Shown: positions 15,885-28,151 of the stretch, piece by piece
Layout of the letters: every line of letters begins with the position of its first letter
Position numbering within the stretch: the first letter of the stretch is position 1
Assembly: GCA_031551135.1 (NCBI GenBank)
Contig: JAVBOA010000009.1
Coordinates: 1-64,000 of the forward strand
DNA: 64,000 nucleotides
Source of the DNA: JAITVM01 sp031551135
GTDB taxonomy: Bacteria > Bacillota > Clostridia > Lachnospirales > JAITVM01
Reading direction: 5' to 3'
Translations under genes and position numbers: made by a program
Notes under the pieces: model-generated
Told to the model about the DNA's origin: nothing
Databases searched by the model: none
What the model saw: only the letters and a program-made list of their open reading frames with translations

Positions 15885-16280
15885 TTAATTCGGTATCAGA
15901 ATTGCCCTGTCTATGACGATTAAGCCTTGAAAGGGAACGAAACGTTTGCCGTCACCGTCTATAATTGCTATTTGATGTTTGAAACCACCCGAAAGGTTTA
16001 TTGTATCAATATTTTCAATGCAAACTTGAATCACATTTGTTAATTTGCCTTTTGAATCTGCGAGTATTGTAACGCCGCCTGTCTTCAGGCTTTTATAAAG
16101 AATTGCCTGATTTGATGTAATGTCGTATAGACCAAAAAACCATTCGATATCGCTTACACTTGATAAATCGATGGGTTCTCCGGATATATTTAAAAGGCTC
16201 AATCTGAAATATTCAGTTGAGCCGCCAATCATATATAAAGTTTTACAGTCAAATAAATCACGAATTGTTTGAACAGCCAT
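15885..16280 (-). CDS. BppU-N-like baseplate protein
   Basis: A 131-aa beta-rich protein. The segment around SGEPIDLSSVSDIEWFFGLY and the later FVPFQGLIVIDRAI fit the small N-terminal domain of upper baseplate proteins (BppU/DUF2479 type), which clamps onto the tail tip. It has a GAGGTGAG ribosome site and follows the Tal and 200-aa genes, the normal place for a baseplate adaptor. Family assignment is by pattern only. Confidence 0.5.
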   Translation of the reverse strand: MAVQTIRDLFDCKTLYMIGGSTEYFRLSLLNISGEPIDLSSVSDIEWFFGLYDITSNQAILYKSLKTGGVTILADSKGKLTNVIQVCIENIDTINLSGGFKHQIAIIDGDGKRFVPFQGLIVIDRAILIPN

Positions 16281-16312
16281 TTCTCACCTCACCAAATTGA
16301 AGAATTATTTAT

Positions 16313-16915
16313 TCATGAAATATTATTAAGAGCATTTTCCAAATCTAAAAAATCCCTTGCATAGATAGTATCGCCGGAATATTTTCTGCCAACATTGTGA
16401 GTTTTCATTGAATATATTTGATTTGAAGCTTCGTTGAACATATAAGCGTAAAATTTATCTCCGCTGTAAGCTCTTGTAAAGCTATATTGGCTTCGATTTT
16501 TATATTCATTCCATTCATTGATTTTATTGGTAAATCTGTTCCATTCGGAAGCTGAAATCATGTTTGCGCCCGAATAAACATTATTCCAATAAAAATTTGT
16601 CGGCTTTGGTTTTGTGTCTTTTACAGTAACAGTAGCGCTTCCGGCGGTATAATATAATCCATTTTTAGCTTGAGCAAAGCCATAAAATGTATATGTTTTA
16701 GGCGCACAGTTTACAATATTTATCGAAGTCGAGGTTGCCGAATAATTTCCTGCGGTTTCGAAATCGAAGATATTTGAAATACTGCTTGCACCATTTTGAA
16801 AAGATGACGTGCTTATTCCGGCTCTTAAATAATTTGTTGAATTGAATGAACTGCTTAATCCGTTTATTATCCAGCTGAAACTATTCGTGCCTTCAATCAA
16901 TATTAAAGATGCCAA
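16313..16915 (-). CDS. Phage tail-tip accessory protein
   Basis: A 200-aa protein directly after the Tal gene, with a TTG start after GTGGTGA. Residues 1-100 look like an Ig-like beta sandwich (a linker TVKDTKPKPTNFYWN ends it). The second half begins with ISASEWNRFTNKINEWNEYK, a segment often seen in tail proteins of clostridial phages, and is aromatic-rich. Its role in adhesion or baseplate assembly is inferred. Confidence 0.45.
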   Translation of the reverse strand: MASLILIEGTNSFSWIINGLSSSFNSTNYLRAGISTSSFQNGASSISNIFDFETAGNYSATSTSINIVNCAPKTYTFYGFAQAKNGLYYTAGSATVTVKDTKPKPTNFYWNNVYSGANMISASEWNRFTNKINEWNEYKNRSQYSFTRAYSGDKFYAYMFNEASNQIYSMKTHNVGRKYSGDTIYARDFLDLENALNNIS

Positions 16916-16930
16916 TTTATCACCACTATT

Positions 16931-19759
16931 TTATTCGAATTTAGCAGATAAGCCATTTCCTTGAATACTACCGTTTACAATTATATTTTCAAAAGTCCAA
17001 TATCCACTGCATGAAACAGCGACACCACCGGTTTTTTCAACTGTCATGAATCGGCTGTTTTGTGCGTAAAAATCAACGTAACCATCTCCGCCGTATTGCT
17101 CGACTTTGAAAACCGATCTGTTATATCCGCTTCCTATTAATTCAAGTCCGCTGCTGCTTCCGCCATAGATTACACGCAGATATCCGCTGTTAGCACCGGC
17201 TTTTGAGCCGTATATTCTTGTTACATATAAACTATCTACATCTATTTTGTCAGCGGTAATAGCCTTGGATGCGATATTTACAGCTGTTATAGCACCGGCA
17301 GCGATTTTGGAACTTGTAATAGCTCCTGCGGAAATTTGGTTTGCCGTAATCGTGTTGGCGGCGATTTGATTGGCTGTGATAGAATTGGCTCTGATTTGGT
17401 TTCCGTTTATTTCTCCTAAATAAAGACAGGTTTCATCCATCAGGCTGTGTTCCAATAATCCGCAATTTGTATAAAAAGAAGAGGGCGTTATTTCTGTGCC
17501 GCCAAGTCTGATTATTCCGCCATAAATGTCAACATAAGCAAATGAAGCATTGCCGTTTGCGTCGATAACCGCTTTATTATTGATATTAACAGCACCTCTG
17601 AAATAAACGTTTCCATCAGTGCCAAGATAAATTTGTCTGTTTGAATCGCTTATCGAACCCTTATATATTGTGAAACCGTTACTCGGATCAATTTTTATCG
17701 TGTTCTGACCTTTGCTCACTGTCAATGAAGCATTTACAAGAGTTGCTCCGCTGGCATCTACTTTAAAAGTATTACTGTCATTTTGAATATGAAGCTCGTT
17801 TGAAATCATTATATTTCCAGCGATAACCTCAGCGTTTAGCCCATAGACATAACCACCGTTCGGAGCTTTTATTCTGCCCAATGCCAATTTTGCGCTTGTG
17901 AAATTATCATCCGAAAAAGCAAGAATAGAACCTGTCCACCAAGATTCAAAGCCTAATTGTTCATTTGTATTGTAATCATATGTATAAAGACGGATTCCGT
18001 GTTCGTTCATTTCATATTTGGTCAGAATTTCGTTTGATTTTATATCATTTACGGCAGTTATAAGCGAATTGTTCAAGAATTTCGTAACATCATTGGCTTG
18101 TTTTTTCATAGCCTCAAGCTTAATTAAGTCAAAAGAAATATTACTGCTAACGCTTATTGCGTTGCTGAAAGGGCTGAAATCAAAGCCTTCATTTACTTTT
18201 GTCTTGTTACCGTAAATCAACGTGAAATCACTTAAATCGTTGAAATTCAAATGAACTCCTAAAAGTAAAGGTTTAACGATTTGATTTTCTTTTGTTTTGA
18301 GTGTAAATGTTGTTCCGAGCTCGAATTCGTCTTGAAATTTTTTAAAATCACTTAGGGCAAGAAAATTTACAGAAGAAATCTTAAATAAATATTTTGGCAC
18401 ACAGGATTTTTCTAAAACAAGTTTACCATAATCCAATAAGTCCATTCTGATTTGTTGTTTTTCTTCCTGTGTCATATTATCATAAATCGTGTAGCCATTT
18501 TCTTGTACAGTCCCATAAATGAAATATCCGTTTAATTCGATCCATTCGGCTTCGGAAAAATTATTTTCCATTTTCAATTGCTCTTTGATATCCAATATTT
18601 GAGTCATAATAATTTCGAGCTCTTTTTCAATCCGATTTATACTCGATTCCTTTGCGGAAATCATAGATTGAACTGAAGATAAAATCGAATTTACATCAGA
18701 ATAGGGGATATTGCCTTGTGCGATTCTAACGGACTTCACGCCATTTAATGTATCAATCAGAGCATTAAGCTGGTCTAAACCGCTTTCGTTTGATAAACTT
18801 GGAATAATTTTTGCTGTTCCATCTTGGTTTACTTGAAAGTTCACATTATATTCAGGAGCATTGCTGTGTAAGTACGCTAATTCTGTATTTTTATTTTTAT
18901 AACCGATTAATAAATCTGAGAATTTTCCTATCAGTGAATTGTATTTTACCTCGTAATTATTTAGCTGATTTTGCAATGCATCTGACATTCGGTCTTTGAA
19001 ATATGAAACGTTGTAAATTGTATCTCCGGTAGGATTTACGCCTGATATATCTAAACCGTCGCCGCCGATAACTTTGAGAGCGGTGATTATTTCATCAGTT
19101 TGCGGAGTTATCGAGACTTCTTTTAAAAGATTTTCAAACGAAAGAATTATACCAGTATCTTTGAAAATTTTATTTGCATCATAGATATTGATTTTGAAAT
19201 TATTATAATCAAATACAAATATCGCTTCGAAAATTTGATAAAATTCATTAGTGAAAATATTATATAAATCGCTTTCGGTTATATCGACTGTTCTTTGGCG
19301 TGTTGCAACTATTCCGTCAACAGTACCGATTTCCCAGCCGGGAATCATATTAAGTAATATACCCATCAAGGTCTCGTCATTATTAATCGGATTCCAAAGT
19401 TTATATTCACCTTTGATATTGGTAACTCGTTTTCCGGAGAGCATAGATTCGGCGGAATAGGCAACACAAGATTTATAGCTTTTTATTCCGTCAGAAACTT
19501 CATCAATATCTCTGATTTGAAAGTAACCATAATCAGGAACATAAATCATTCTTAATTCTTTGACTTCATCATAATACAAATATTTTTTGCCGTTTACAAT
19601 TTCAGGAATAGTAAAAGAAACTTTCGATATACTTATAAAATTCAAGTCAAATTCAGGATTTCCCGATAGATATAATTTGCATATCTTCTCTTTACTGATT
19701 TCGCAAAGAATTAGGGGCGGGATTTCGAGCCGCCCATAAATATCAAATTTATTAAGCAT
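16931..19759 (-). CDS. Tail-associated protein Tal / prophage tail endopeptidase-like
   Basis: A 942-aa tail-tip protein. The N-terminal 380 residues have the Tal/gp27-like hub character (ELRMIYVPDYGYFQIRDIDE, then ALKVIGGDGLDISGVN). A coiled coil follows at about 330-400. The C-terminal third is a beta-helical shaft containing short repeats such as NQIAANTITANQISAGAITS, standard for siphophage tail tips. The start overlaps the Dit stop as TAATG. It probably forms the tail-tip hub with Dit and contributes to wall penetration; no protease or lysozyme motif was seen. Confidence 0.8.
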   Translation of the reverse strand: MLNKFDIYGRLEIPPLILCEISKEKICKLYLSGNPEFDLNFISISKVSFTIPEIVNGKKYLYYDEVKELRMIYVPDYGYFQIRDIDEVSDGIKSYKSCVAYSAESMLSGKRVTNIKGEYKLWNPINNDETLMGILLNMIPGWEIGTVDGIVATRQRTVDITESDLYNIFTNEFYQIFEAIFVFDYNNFKINIYDANKIFKDTGIILSFENLLKEVSITPQTDEIITALKVIGGDGLDISGVNPTGDTIYNVSYFKDRMSDALQNQLNNYEVKYNSLIGKFSDLLIGYKNKNTELAYLHSNAPEYNVNFQVNQDGTAKIIPSLSNESGLDQLNALIDTLNGVKSVRIAQGNIPYSDVNSILSSVQSMISAKESSINRIEKELEIIMTQILDIKEQLKMENNFSEAEWIELNGYFIYGTVQENGYTIYDNMTQEEKQQIRMDLLDYGKLVLEKSCVPKYLFKISSVNFLALSDFKKFQDEFELGTTFTLKTKENQIVKPLLLGVHLNFNDLSDFTLIYGNKTKVNEGFDFSPFSNAISVSSNISFDLIKLEAMKKQANDVTKFLNNSLITAVNDIKSNEILTKYEMNEHGIRLYTYDYNTNEQLGFESWWTGSILAFSDDNFTSAKLALGRIKAPNGGYVYGLNAEVIAGNIMISNELHIQNDSNTFKVDASGATLVNASLTVSKGQNTIKIDPSNGFTIYKGSISDSNRQIYLGTDGNVYFRGAVNINNKAVIDANGNASFAYVDIYGGIIRLGGTEITPSSFYTNCGLLEHSLMDETCLYLGEINGNQIRANSITANQIAANTITANQISAGAITSSKIAAGAITAVNIASKAITADKIDVDSLYVTRIYGSKAGANSGYLRVIYGGSSSGLELIGSGYNRSVFKVEQYGGDGYVDFYAQNSRFMTVEKTGGVAVSCSGYWTFENIIVNGSIQGNGLSAKFE

Positions 19760-20541
19760 TAGAAACCAGCCCCTGTCTTTAAAATTCTATTTTTAATCGT
19801 AACTTTGGTTTTGCCGCTTATACTAAGATTGTTGCAACCATCAACAAGTCTTAAAAAGTTGAAATTAGATTTGTTCAAAATATTATCGTTTTTTTCTGAG
19901 TAAAAAATTTCATTTTTACAATCAACAGTTATAATATCATTTGGTAGTAAATTAGACAAAATCATTGGATTGTTCGGGTCTTGCTGATTGTCAATCCTGA
20001 AAAATGTTGTATTATCCAGCAATTCAATTTTCAATTCGGGACGGCAATAATCGTTGATATTCGAAAGATTAAAATATTTGAAAGTATTTTCTTGATTTGG
20101 ACATTCATAAATGACTTCGACTTCATCGCCTAATGCATAAGCTGAGGTACAGATTATATCGAACGACCAGCCGATTACACGTGTGTCTGCATTAATTATT
20201 CTCGTGCTACCGGCGAGCCAACATTCGTATGAAATATTGCTTTTTCCGGGAGACAAAAGGCTTAATATTCTTGGCGAATGTTTATTGAAAAGCCATTTTT
20301 CGATTGCCTCAATTTCGTACTGTTCATAGTATAATCCGTGTTTGTTATATACTTCCGCTGGAATTATTAAACTTTCTGGCTTTGTTGTTCCATAATAAAA
20401 GGGCAGAGAATTATTCCCGGCCCGATCAAACAAAACTTCCACACTTCCATATGTATTTTTATTTGATATTGGCGATGGGTCTAATAAACCGATTACCAAA
20501 CCAACAGTATGTGAGGCGATATTATCATAAATAAAGTTCAA
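19759..20541 (-). CDS. Distal tail protein (Dit)-like
   Basis: A 260-aa protein between tape measure and Tal, the invariant position of Dit in siphophages. It has a TTG start after GGGAAGTGA. The sequence is beta-rich, with WLAGSTRIINADTRVIGWSF in the middle resembling the tail-family domain that forms the hexameric ring at the tail tip. The downstream Tal gene overlaps by one base. Confidence 0.75.
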   Translation of the reverse strand: MNFIYDNIASHTVGLVIGLLDPSPISNKNTYGSVEVLFDRAGNNSLPFYYGTTKPESLIIPAEVYNKHGLYYEQYEIEAIEKWLFNKHSPRILSLLSPGKSNISYECWLAGSTRIINADTRVIGWSFDIICTSAYALGDEVEVIYECPNQENTFKYFNLSNINDYCRPELKIELLDNTTFFRIDNQQDPNNPMILSNLLPNDIITVDCKNEIFYSEKNDNILNKSNFNFLRLVDGCNNLSISGKTKVTIKNRILKTGAGF

Positions 20542-20557
20542 AAAATCACTTCCCTAA

Positions 20558-23500
20558 TTAATAAGCTCTGACCAAAGGAGTTCCGGTATTTCTGATTTGA
20601 GAACTGATTTCTTTAGCAAGCTGGATATTGTTTATTTCTATATCTCGTTTTAGATTTCTTGCTATTTCATCTGTTGCTATACCGTCGATATTAAAAGAGC
20701 TGGATATGTTAATTTCAGGTAAAGCGGAATTTAAATTTGAGCTATCGAGTTTGTTTGAGGATATGTTAAGCGATTTATGTAAATCTTCAATAGCCGTGTT
20801 TAAAATCTCCTGACCTTCCAAAAGCATTGGTATACCTTGGTCATAAATTAAAGTTTGTTTTGCGGTCAGCACTTGTTCGTCTGCGTGAATTATTGAAAAT
20901 CCGGAAGCTTTAATTCTGCCGCCTGTATCAAATTTTGGAAGCTTCGCAAGTTGTTTTTCCAATTCGAGAAGTTCTTCATATGTGGCGTAAAGTCTGCTGT
21001 CTTTATTTTCATAAGAGGCCGAATCAAAATAATTTCCATCAATAGAGAATTGTTTTGTTTTATCATTCCAATCCACAGTATGACCTGTTCCTTCAAAATA
21101 TGAGCGTATACCGATAGTTTGCGTGCTCATATTCGCATTTGCCATAGAAATTTGCTGGCTTAAATCAAGAATATCACGCATGATTTGCCTTGTGTATTCA
21201 AGGGTTGTGGCATTTCCTTTTTCAACGACTCTCAAATAATTTTCCCACGAACCGGCAATATCTTCGTCAATTCCTGTGCCGTAAATGCGATTCCATTCGA
21301 GAAGGTCTTGATATAATTGTTCGCCTCGTTTGTCAATTTCATCCATAGCCATTCTTGTAAGTTCGCCATTTTTCTGAATATTTGCTTGAATTTCTTCTAC
21401 TTGAGTTTTTATATTTTCTGCCATTTCGTCGTATTGATCTTTTTCAAGCTTTAAGCCGTCAATTCTGGCGTTTAGAGAGTTTTCAAAAATTTCAAAATTC
21501 CGTTCAATCAATTCTGCTTCTTTATCTTTGTTAGCAGCATAGCGTTCGTATTCAGAATCGAGAGCATCTTTTTCTCGCTGTATTTTATTATCAAATACAT
21601 AATTATCAAGGTCTAATTGCTTTTCTGCCAGTTCTTCCAATAATTTATTGCGCTCATTCTTTGCCGAAAGCGAATCATTACCTTCAAGTTCAGTAAGTCT
21701 GTCCTGTATTTTCGTAATGTCTTTATTTTTTTCGTCGAGACCTTGTTTATAACTTCGTTCTTCTTTTAGCCCGTCGAGTAATTTCTTTTGTAAATCGATT
21801 TTTTCTTTGTAAGCTTTTAAATCATCATCAATCGCCTTTTTCTTATTATCAGCAATTTTCTTTTCTTTTTTGAGCTCTTTTTCGAGACCGTCAATAATAT
21901 CATCCAAGAGGTCTTTTTGTTTTTTATATCCGTCAGCTATGCCTTCAAGAGCTTTGATTTGGTCATCAGCTTCCTGTTTAATCAATTCCTTAGTCAAATC
22001 AACAATATCAAAAACGGCTTCTTTTTGTTTATTCAATTGCTCAAGTTTTAAAGAATTAATGGCTTCCGCGTATTTTTTACAAGCAGCAGTGCCTTCTTGC
22101 ATAGATTTATAAAGCTTATCGGTTTCTTCTTTGAATTGTGAACTGCTTATTTTACCTTCGATAAATAATTGCTGTAAAATTTTTAATTGCTGGTTGTCTT
22201 TTTCAACGATAGATTTTTGGGCTTCAAGCTGACTATTCAGAAGTTCTAATTTTTTATCAAAGAAATTAAGCTCATTATCGCTAATCAGATCGATTAAATA
22301 TTCCAAATTATCAATTGATTTTTTTGTATTGTTCATAAAATCAGAATAATCTATATTTGCGATTGCCAGATTTGTTTTATAGATTTCTTCTCGAAGTTCA
22401 GCCCAAGTATTACTGCTTTCAATATTGGCTTCGTTTAATTGAATAATTTCGGTTATATATTTTTCGAGTTTTTCTCTTAACTCATTTGTTTTATCAGTGT
22501 CGCCGAGGTCAATTGAATTGATTTTGTTTTCGATTTCTTCAATACTTTGAATGAATTCAAGTTCATTCAATTCGGGATTAAATTCTATTTCTATTCCGTT
22601 TTTCGAAAGCTTGCTTATTATATCTTGAACTTGACTGCGGCGTTCTTCATTCATTAAATGTTGGATATTCTGTTGTTGTCTGTAAATCTCGATTTCTTTA
22701 TTTGCCAATTCAATTTGTTCTTCGGTTGATTTAGAAAGATCATCTTTAAGCTTAATAATTTTTTCCAAATCATTTTTAAGCTCTTTATATTTTTTTTCAT
22801 ACAAAACAAGATTATCCAAATCTACTTTAGTTATTTTGCTTTCTTCGGCATCAGAAGAGCTTTTTGTAGATGAAGTGGATTTTGAATTTGATACAGCAGA
22901 GGAAGTCGATTTAGAAGATGAAGACGAAGTAGGGTAGTTTTTTGGAATTCTACCGCTTGCGTACATTGGTATTTCCCCACGCAAAACTCTTTCAGTGACA
23001 TCAGCAGGCAAAATTGTGTCGCCTTTTTCTACTTGAATTATTTCCGGTCCGTTCTTGCCGATGATTTCGGACTTGCCGTCTTTAGAAATCCGTAGTTCTG
23101 CGCCTTCTTCTCCGACAATACTATCACCGGAACGCCTGTTATTTATTGAGCCGCTGGCATTTGCCATAACATTTTTCGGTGCTTTATATGTTGATTTGCT
23201 TGAATCCGAAACATATGAAGTTACATTAGGGATAACAAGACTTTTTAAGCTGGAAGCTTTTTTTACGAGTTCATCAATTTTTCTTATTAAAGAATCGTAT
23301 TCGGCTCTAACTTTGGCCGTTGTAGCAGAATCTACATTATCGAGCTGTTTTTTTAAATCTTCAGCTTCTTTTTTAGAATTTTCAAGTTGGGTCTTTAAAC
23401 TTTCTTCTTCTTTTTGAATTTCATCAAAAGTTATTTTATTAATATTTTGAAGACCTTCAGCAATGGGCAGAAGTTTTTTTGACACGCCGTCGCCGAGTCC

Positions 23501-26060
23501 GTTTAAATTTGTGTTTAACAGAGAAATATCAATTGTGCCGTCTTCGCTGAGACTTTCTTGTATAGCGCTTTTCACTTTTGCCTTTTCGTCATCACTAACG
23601 CCGACACGCTCAATAACAGCCTCAAGAGCGGTTTTTATATCGAATTGTTTTGTCTCAGAGTTAAATTGATTAAGGACTTCTTGTTCAACATTTTTCTTTT
23701 CCGATTCAGGAATTGCGACTTGATCAACAATTGTCTCTACGGTCGTTTGTAATTTAATTGCGAAAACATTTTCGGATATAACGTTTGAAATACTATCAAT
23801 CTGGGCTTGTGTGAAATCTTCGGTCTCTTTAAGTTTTTCGGCAATATCATTCTGTAAATCCGTAGCATCTACAAGTCCGCTTAATCTTAAATCCCCGATT
23901 AAAGCATCCGAAGCTTCTAAAGATAAAGCTTTTTTAAATTTATCAATAGAGTTTTCAGCGAGCGTTTGAAGTTCATCGGCGACAGCACCGCCGACTCCGG
24001 TAAACGATATTAATGTTTCTTCTGACAGTCCATCAAGCTGATATTTCCAATTTCTGCGCAAATCAGCGGCTGCCTCGGAAGTAATACCGAATTTTTCGAT
24101 AATAGAATCGAGTTCATTTTCTAAAGCTTCTCTTGATATTATACCATCATTAAAAGCGGAATATAAATTTTTTAATTCTGATTCTAATTTTAAAGATTCT
24201 TCTGCCATCAAGCCAAGACCATTTCCGATAGTGTCCCATGAAGCTATTGTCGGGAGCATAACGCCCATTTCATTTAATCTGTTAATCAGGGTAGCCATAG
24301 CGGAATCCGAAAGCATTAAATCTTCTTGGAGCTTAGTGAAAGAAATACTGCTTTCATCGGAATATCTTGACAAAATATCGAACATATTTACAGCTGAATC
24401 TGTACCGTTATCAAATAATAATTTTACTGTTTCCAAAGCCGAGTTTAAATCATCAGGCAGCGCATCGCCAAAAACTGCTTTAAGCGCTTCCCGAAATTCA
24501 GAGCTTTCTGTTATACCGGATTTCAAACCGCTTTCAATAAGAGAAATAGAATTATTAAATTCTTCAAAACTTAGAGGCAGTTGTTTTATTGTATCATTGA
24601 GTTCTTGAGTTTCGCTATTGGCGTAATCAGAGGAATCTCCGACTTGGATTATTGAATCCGCTAAATTTGGGAAAATGCTGAATGCTAATTCTTTGGCTTC
24701 ATTTCCAAATGCCTCATATGTGTTTGTGCCTTTAAGGGCTGTAGAAATTAATTTTTCTAAATCCTCTTGGGATTTTGGTATTCCGTTTGATAATGATTCT
24801 GCGAATTTAAGTTTAACAACATCTTGTATTTTCGGCTTTATTTCGTCCAATAATAGAATAATATTTTTGTAGCTTTCGCTTTGAAGCATTTTATCGGCTG
24901 TTTTTGAATCGCCGGAAAGTAAATATTTATTGGCTTGTTCTTTATATTCGGAGACAGCTTGTGTTAAGTCAGAATAAAATTGAATTATTTCGTCAGAATC
25001 TTTAGGCGCTGAAATTTTTATATCAAGAGGGGAATATTGGGAAACTTGCTTTTTATATTTTTCGATATATCTATCAAAGATTGCAAGCTCTTTGCTATAT
25101 CCTAAATAAATGGATTTGGTATCTGTTTTGAAAATTCCGGATTTAACCGAATTTTCTAACTCTTTTTCTGCATCAAGCAATCCCGAACGTATATCAGCTA
25201 GCTTAGATTTCGCTGATTCTCTTGAAGCATTTGAAATAGCATCAGCGTATTCGTTTGTCCCTACAGTCAATTTATCCAGAGCACTTTTCTTTTCGCCTAA
25301 AAGCGGAATTAATTCTTTTTCAATATCTCGCAATCTGGAATTTTCTTCGGTAGTACGATTTGTCTTTTTGATTAGTGAATCGTATTCACCAGATAAAGAC
25401 ATTGTTTTTGTGAAATATTCAGTTGTACTTTTAGCATATTCAATATTTTTTTCTCTTGCTTCGGACATAGCTCTGGCGTTATTATCAACAGCATTTTTTA
25501 TTAAAGAAAATCCGGTGATAAGTAAACCGGCTATCCCAAGAATGGAGTTTAGGGAAAGTGATAAGCCTTTTGCGGCTGTAGAGCCGATTTCCATTTGAGT
25601 ATTAGCGATTCCCTGACTTGTGGCGTAATTACGAATATTTGTCTTTAAATTGCTTATCACTGTACCTAATACGGTAAAACCATCTTTTATTTTATCAAAA
25701 GAGCCAAAAACAGAAGATAAAGTTTTCGATAATGAATCGGCTTTCAAGGTCAGAAGAATGCCTGCTATGACGGGTAAAACGTTTCCTAAAGTATCGAAAA
25801 ACTCTAATGTTTTAGTGCCGCTATCAAGAAGATTTTTAAACATATCCGCATTTGCAGTTTTAGCGACAAATTCTACCCATGTGTTAGAAAGTCGCTCTGC
25901 CTTAGCTTCCCATGAAGTTAAATAAACTTCGTTTTCTTTCATAGCAGAGCCGGCTGAGTTAGCGTATTCTGATTCCATTTTTAGAACTTTGGAATAATTC
26001 TCTAAAACGCTAATTAATGCGTTAGCACGTTGCTTCAATATATTCAGTGAGGTCACAACT
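20558..26060 (-). CDS. Tape-measure protein, exon 2
   Basis: About 1833 residues forming the C-terminal bulk of the tape measure. It begins in the conserved segment (SLNILKQRANALISVLENYS, then SAGSAMKENEVYL) that normally follows the GLGGK of exon 1. It contains long coiled coils (about 850-900 and 1050-1500), a membrane-type stretch near residue 175 (GLSLSLNSILGIAGLLITGF) and a Ser-rich linker near 1030. The reading frame is open back to a GTG at 26065, but that GTG has no ribosome site and the intervening DNA is a group I intron. With exon 1 the protein would be near 2370 aa, implying a long tail of several hundred nanometres. Confidence 0.85.
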
Positions 26061-26466
26061 CTCACCAGTTATTAATCAAGGTATACGATTAATAACATCC
26101 CTACATTTCTGTAGGAGTTTAGACTATTTCTTCACCTTCAGCATAACCTGTTAAGGGCAGACCTTTTCCATTTAAGGGGATTTCACCCACTCCATTTGTG
26201 ATTGAGCCGTACTTCTGTTGCTGCGGTTTGCAGCCCTCACGGGAATAGTCGTTGAAGTTTTTCCATATCATAATCGACTTAGGAACTTACCTGCATGAAC
26301 AGCCATTGTTTGTGATACTTAGGCTTTTGACCATATACCATCCTTACGTTTTTTCTGCTTTCGCACCATTGCCGTTTATTGTTTCCAATTCCGTTTTGGT
26401 GTAAGGCTTTAGGCATTACCTGCAATTAAATCTGAACTTTATGCACATTTCTGTACATAACGGCAA
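26061..26466 (-). ncRNA. ORF-less group I intron in tape-measure gene
   Basis: Between the two tape-measure exons, minus-strand RNA carries group I core signatures: R-like TTCAACGACTA (GACTA at 26250-26246) and S-like AAGAAATAGTCT (TAGTC at 26126-26122), which pair as P7. A P-like AATTGCAGG lies upstream, and a GAAA-capped hairpin lies near the 5' end. The exons join in conserved tape-measure sequence only when this roughly 406-nt piece is removed. The junctions proposed here (exon 1 ending in T at 26467, intron ending in G at 26061) keep frame but are uncertain by about ten bases. No homing endonuclease fits inside. Confidence 0.8.
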
Positions 26467-28088
26467 ACTTTGCCGCCAAGACCTTCTACTAACTCGGCTT
26501 GCTTGACTGTTCTTTGTTCTTTACTTAAAGCTTGCCAAGCCGCAGCCAATTCTTCGATTATAGTTTTGGTATCACGTAAACGAGTAATACCATTTTTAAC
26601 TTCAGTAATTTTTACGCCGATTGATTCAAGAGCAGCCGCACCTTTGCCCAGAGTGGCTTCATCGATTATTCCGCCTTCGTCATCAGTCCCTTTAATTTGG
26701 CGCATATTCATTAATATTGTACGCCAAGCTCTGGCCATTTCGTTTCCGGTCTGCTGGGTTGAGGCTACAGCTGTGCCTACGATAGCGGTATAATCCTGTG
26801 CGGATAAACCGGTTTGTGCAAACATACTACCGGCTACTCGAATACCTTCGGATAAATCCTGAACCGAAACTGCATTTTTATTTGAAACTTCATTGAATCC
26901 GTCAAGAATACTTGTTAAGCTTGCTACATTGCCTTCGTATGTCCAAGCGGCATCAGCGGCGATTAAAAATTTATTTGCGGTTTCTTGGTTCACATCGCCT
27001 GCGTTTTGTGCCAAGAGCGATAATTTACCGAATTCAGAAGATTTGTCCATATAACCGGCTTTTGCCGCTTCGGCTACAGCATTTAAATATTTATCAGCAG
27101 ATTTACCGAAATCACTGCCGACTTTATATGATGACTCTGCTAAAGCATCGATAGATTCTTTGGTCATGTCGGTAACTTTCTGAATTGTAACTAACTCAGA
27201 GTCAACCTTTTTCATAACGGATAATGCTTCCGAAAATTTTTGTATTACTAAATTTAATGATATAAATTGAGCTAAGAGATGCTTTACTGAATTGCCTAAA
27301 TTTACGGTTTCGATAGAAGATTGTTTTATTGAATTGGATAATTCGCCGAACTGCTTAGTTTTAGCAGATATTCCGAGATCAGAGGATTTTATTTTTTCAA
27401 ACTCAGCTGTAAATTCTGCTAATTTAGATTTAGGTAAATTTAAAGTCTGAAGCTGAGAATTAACTTGGGACATAGCGACTTCATATTTATGTAAATTTTC
27501 AGAAGCCATATTTAAATCTTTTGAGGACTTTAATAAATCTTCTAATTGCTTTACGGTCGAATTGGAGATATTAGTTTTATCAATTTCTTCTAATTGTTGT
27601 CTTAATTTTTTTAGACCATCGATATCACGAAGTTTATCAAATTGAGATTCAATTGATGTAATTAAAGATGAAATTCTGGATTCAATGCCTGTGTTTAAGC
27701 CTATGTTAGAAAGCTCAGCACTTAATTTTCTAAAACTGTCCGTTTTTTCCTGAATACTATAATTTCCGAATTCGATTTCCCAGAGATTTTTTGAAGAGCG
27801 CTGAAAATTTTCAGCAGACATTTTGACTGTTTTAATCTGGTTTTCAATTTTTTTAACCCAATTTTCTAAACCTGTCGTATTTTTATTTTCTAATTCGGAC
27901 TTTACGCCAGAGATTACATTTTTTAAATCCGACACATTAGGAGAATCGAAATTTAGTGGTATTTTTATGCCCGGGCCGGAATTAAAAAATTTTTCTATTT
28001 TTGCTTTTTGTTCTTCGGCTTGCTTTTTATTTACCTCTACTAAAGTCTTTATCAGTATTTGTAACTCATCAGCCAAGTTTTCACACAC
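26467..28088 (-). CDS. Tape-measure protein, exon 1
   Basis: About 540 residues. The N-terminal 300 are coiled coil. From about 310 comes the PhageMin_Tail-type core (ATIQKVTDMTK-like region, KSADKYLNAVAEAAKAGYMD, then AQDYTAIVGTAVASTQQTGN). Translation without splicing would run nine codons into the intron and stop at 26439. The start is GTG at 28088 after AAAAGG. The gene lies just downstream of the RloA/RloB cassette and its terminator hairpin, so its expression may need read-through or a promoter not seen here. Confidence 0.85.
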
Positions 28089-28095
28089 ACCTTTT

Positions 28096-28151
28096 TTACA
28101 AATAAAAAAAGCGAGGGAGTCCTCGCTTAGAGTTCGGAAATAGTGATTTAT
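28096..28151 (-). repeat. 56-bp direct repeat copy 2, with terminator hairpin, downstream of rloB
   Basis: Matches 30224-30279 over 56 bases with about five differences. It contains AAGCGAGG...CCTCGCTT (28109-28128) followed on the minus strand by a T-rich run, a Rho-independent terminator for leftward transcription. It includes the last bases of the RloB stop region and ends eight bases before the tape-measure start codon. Confidence 0.85.

Noticed and set aside
23055..23417. Long plus-strand frames opposite the tape measure and other late genes
   Set aside because: Mirror images of real minus-strand genes; no ribosome sites and no domain resemblance.
26061..26466. Tape measure broken by a frameshift or an IS insertion
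   Set aside because: The inserted piece shows group I P7 elements and no transposase or terminal repeats.
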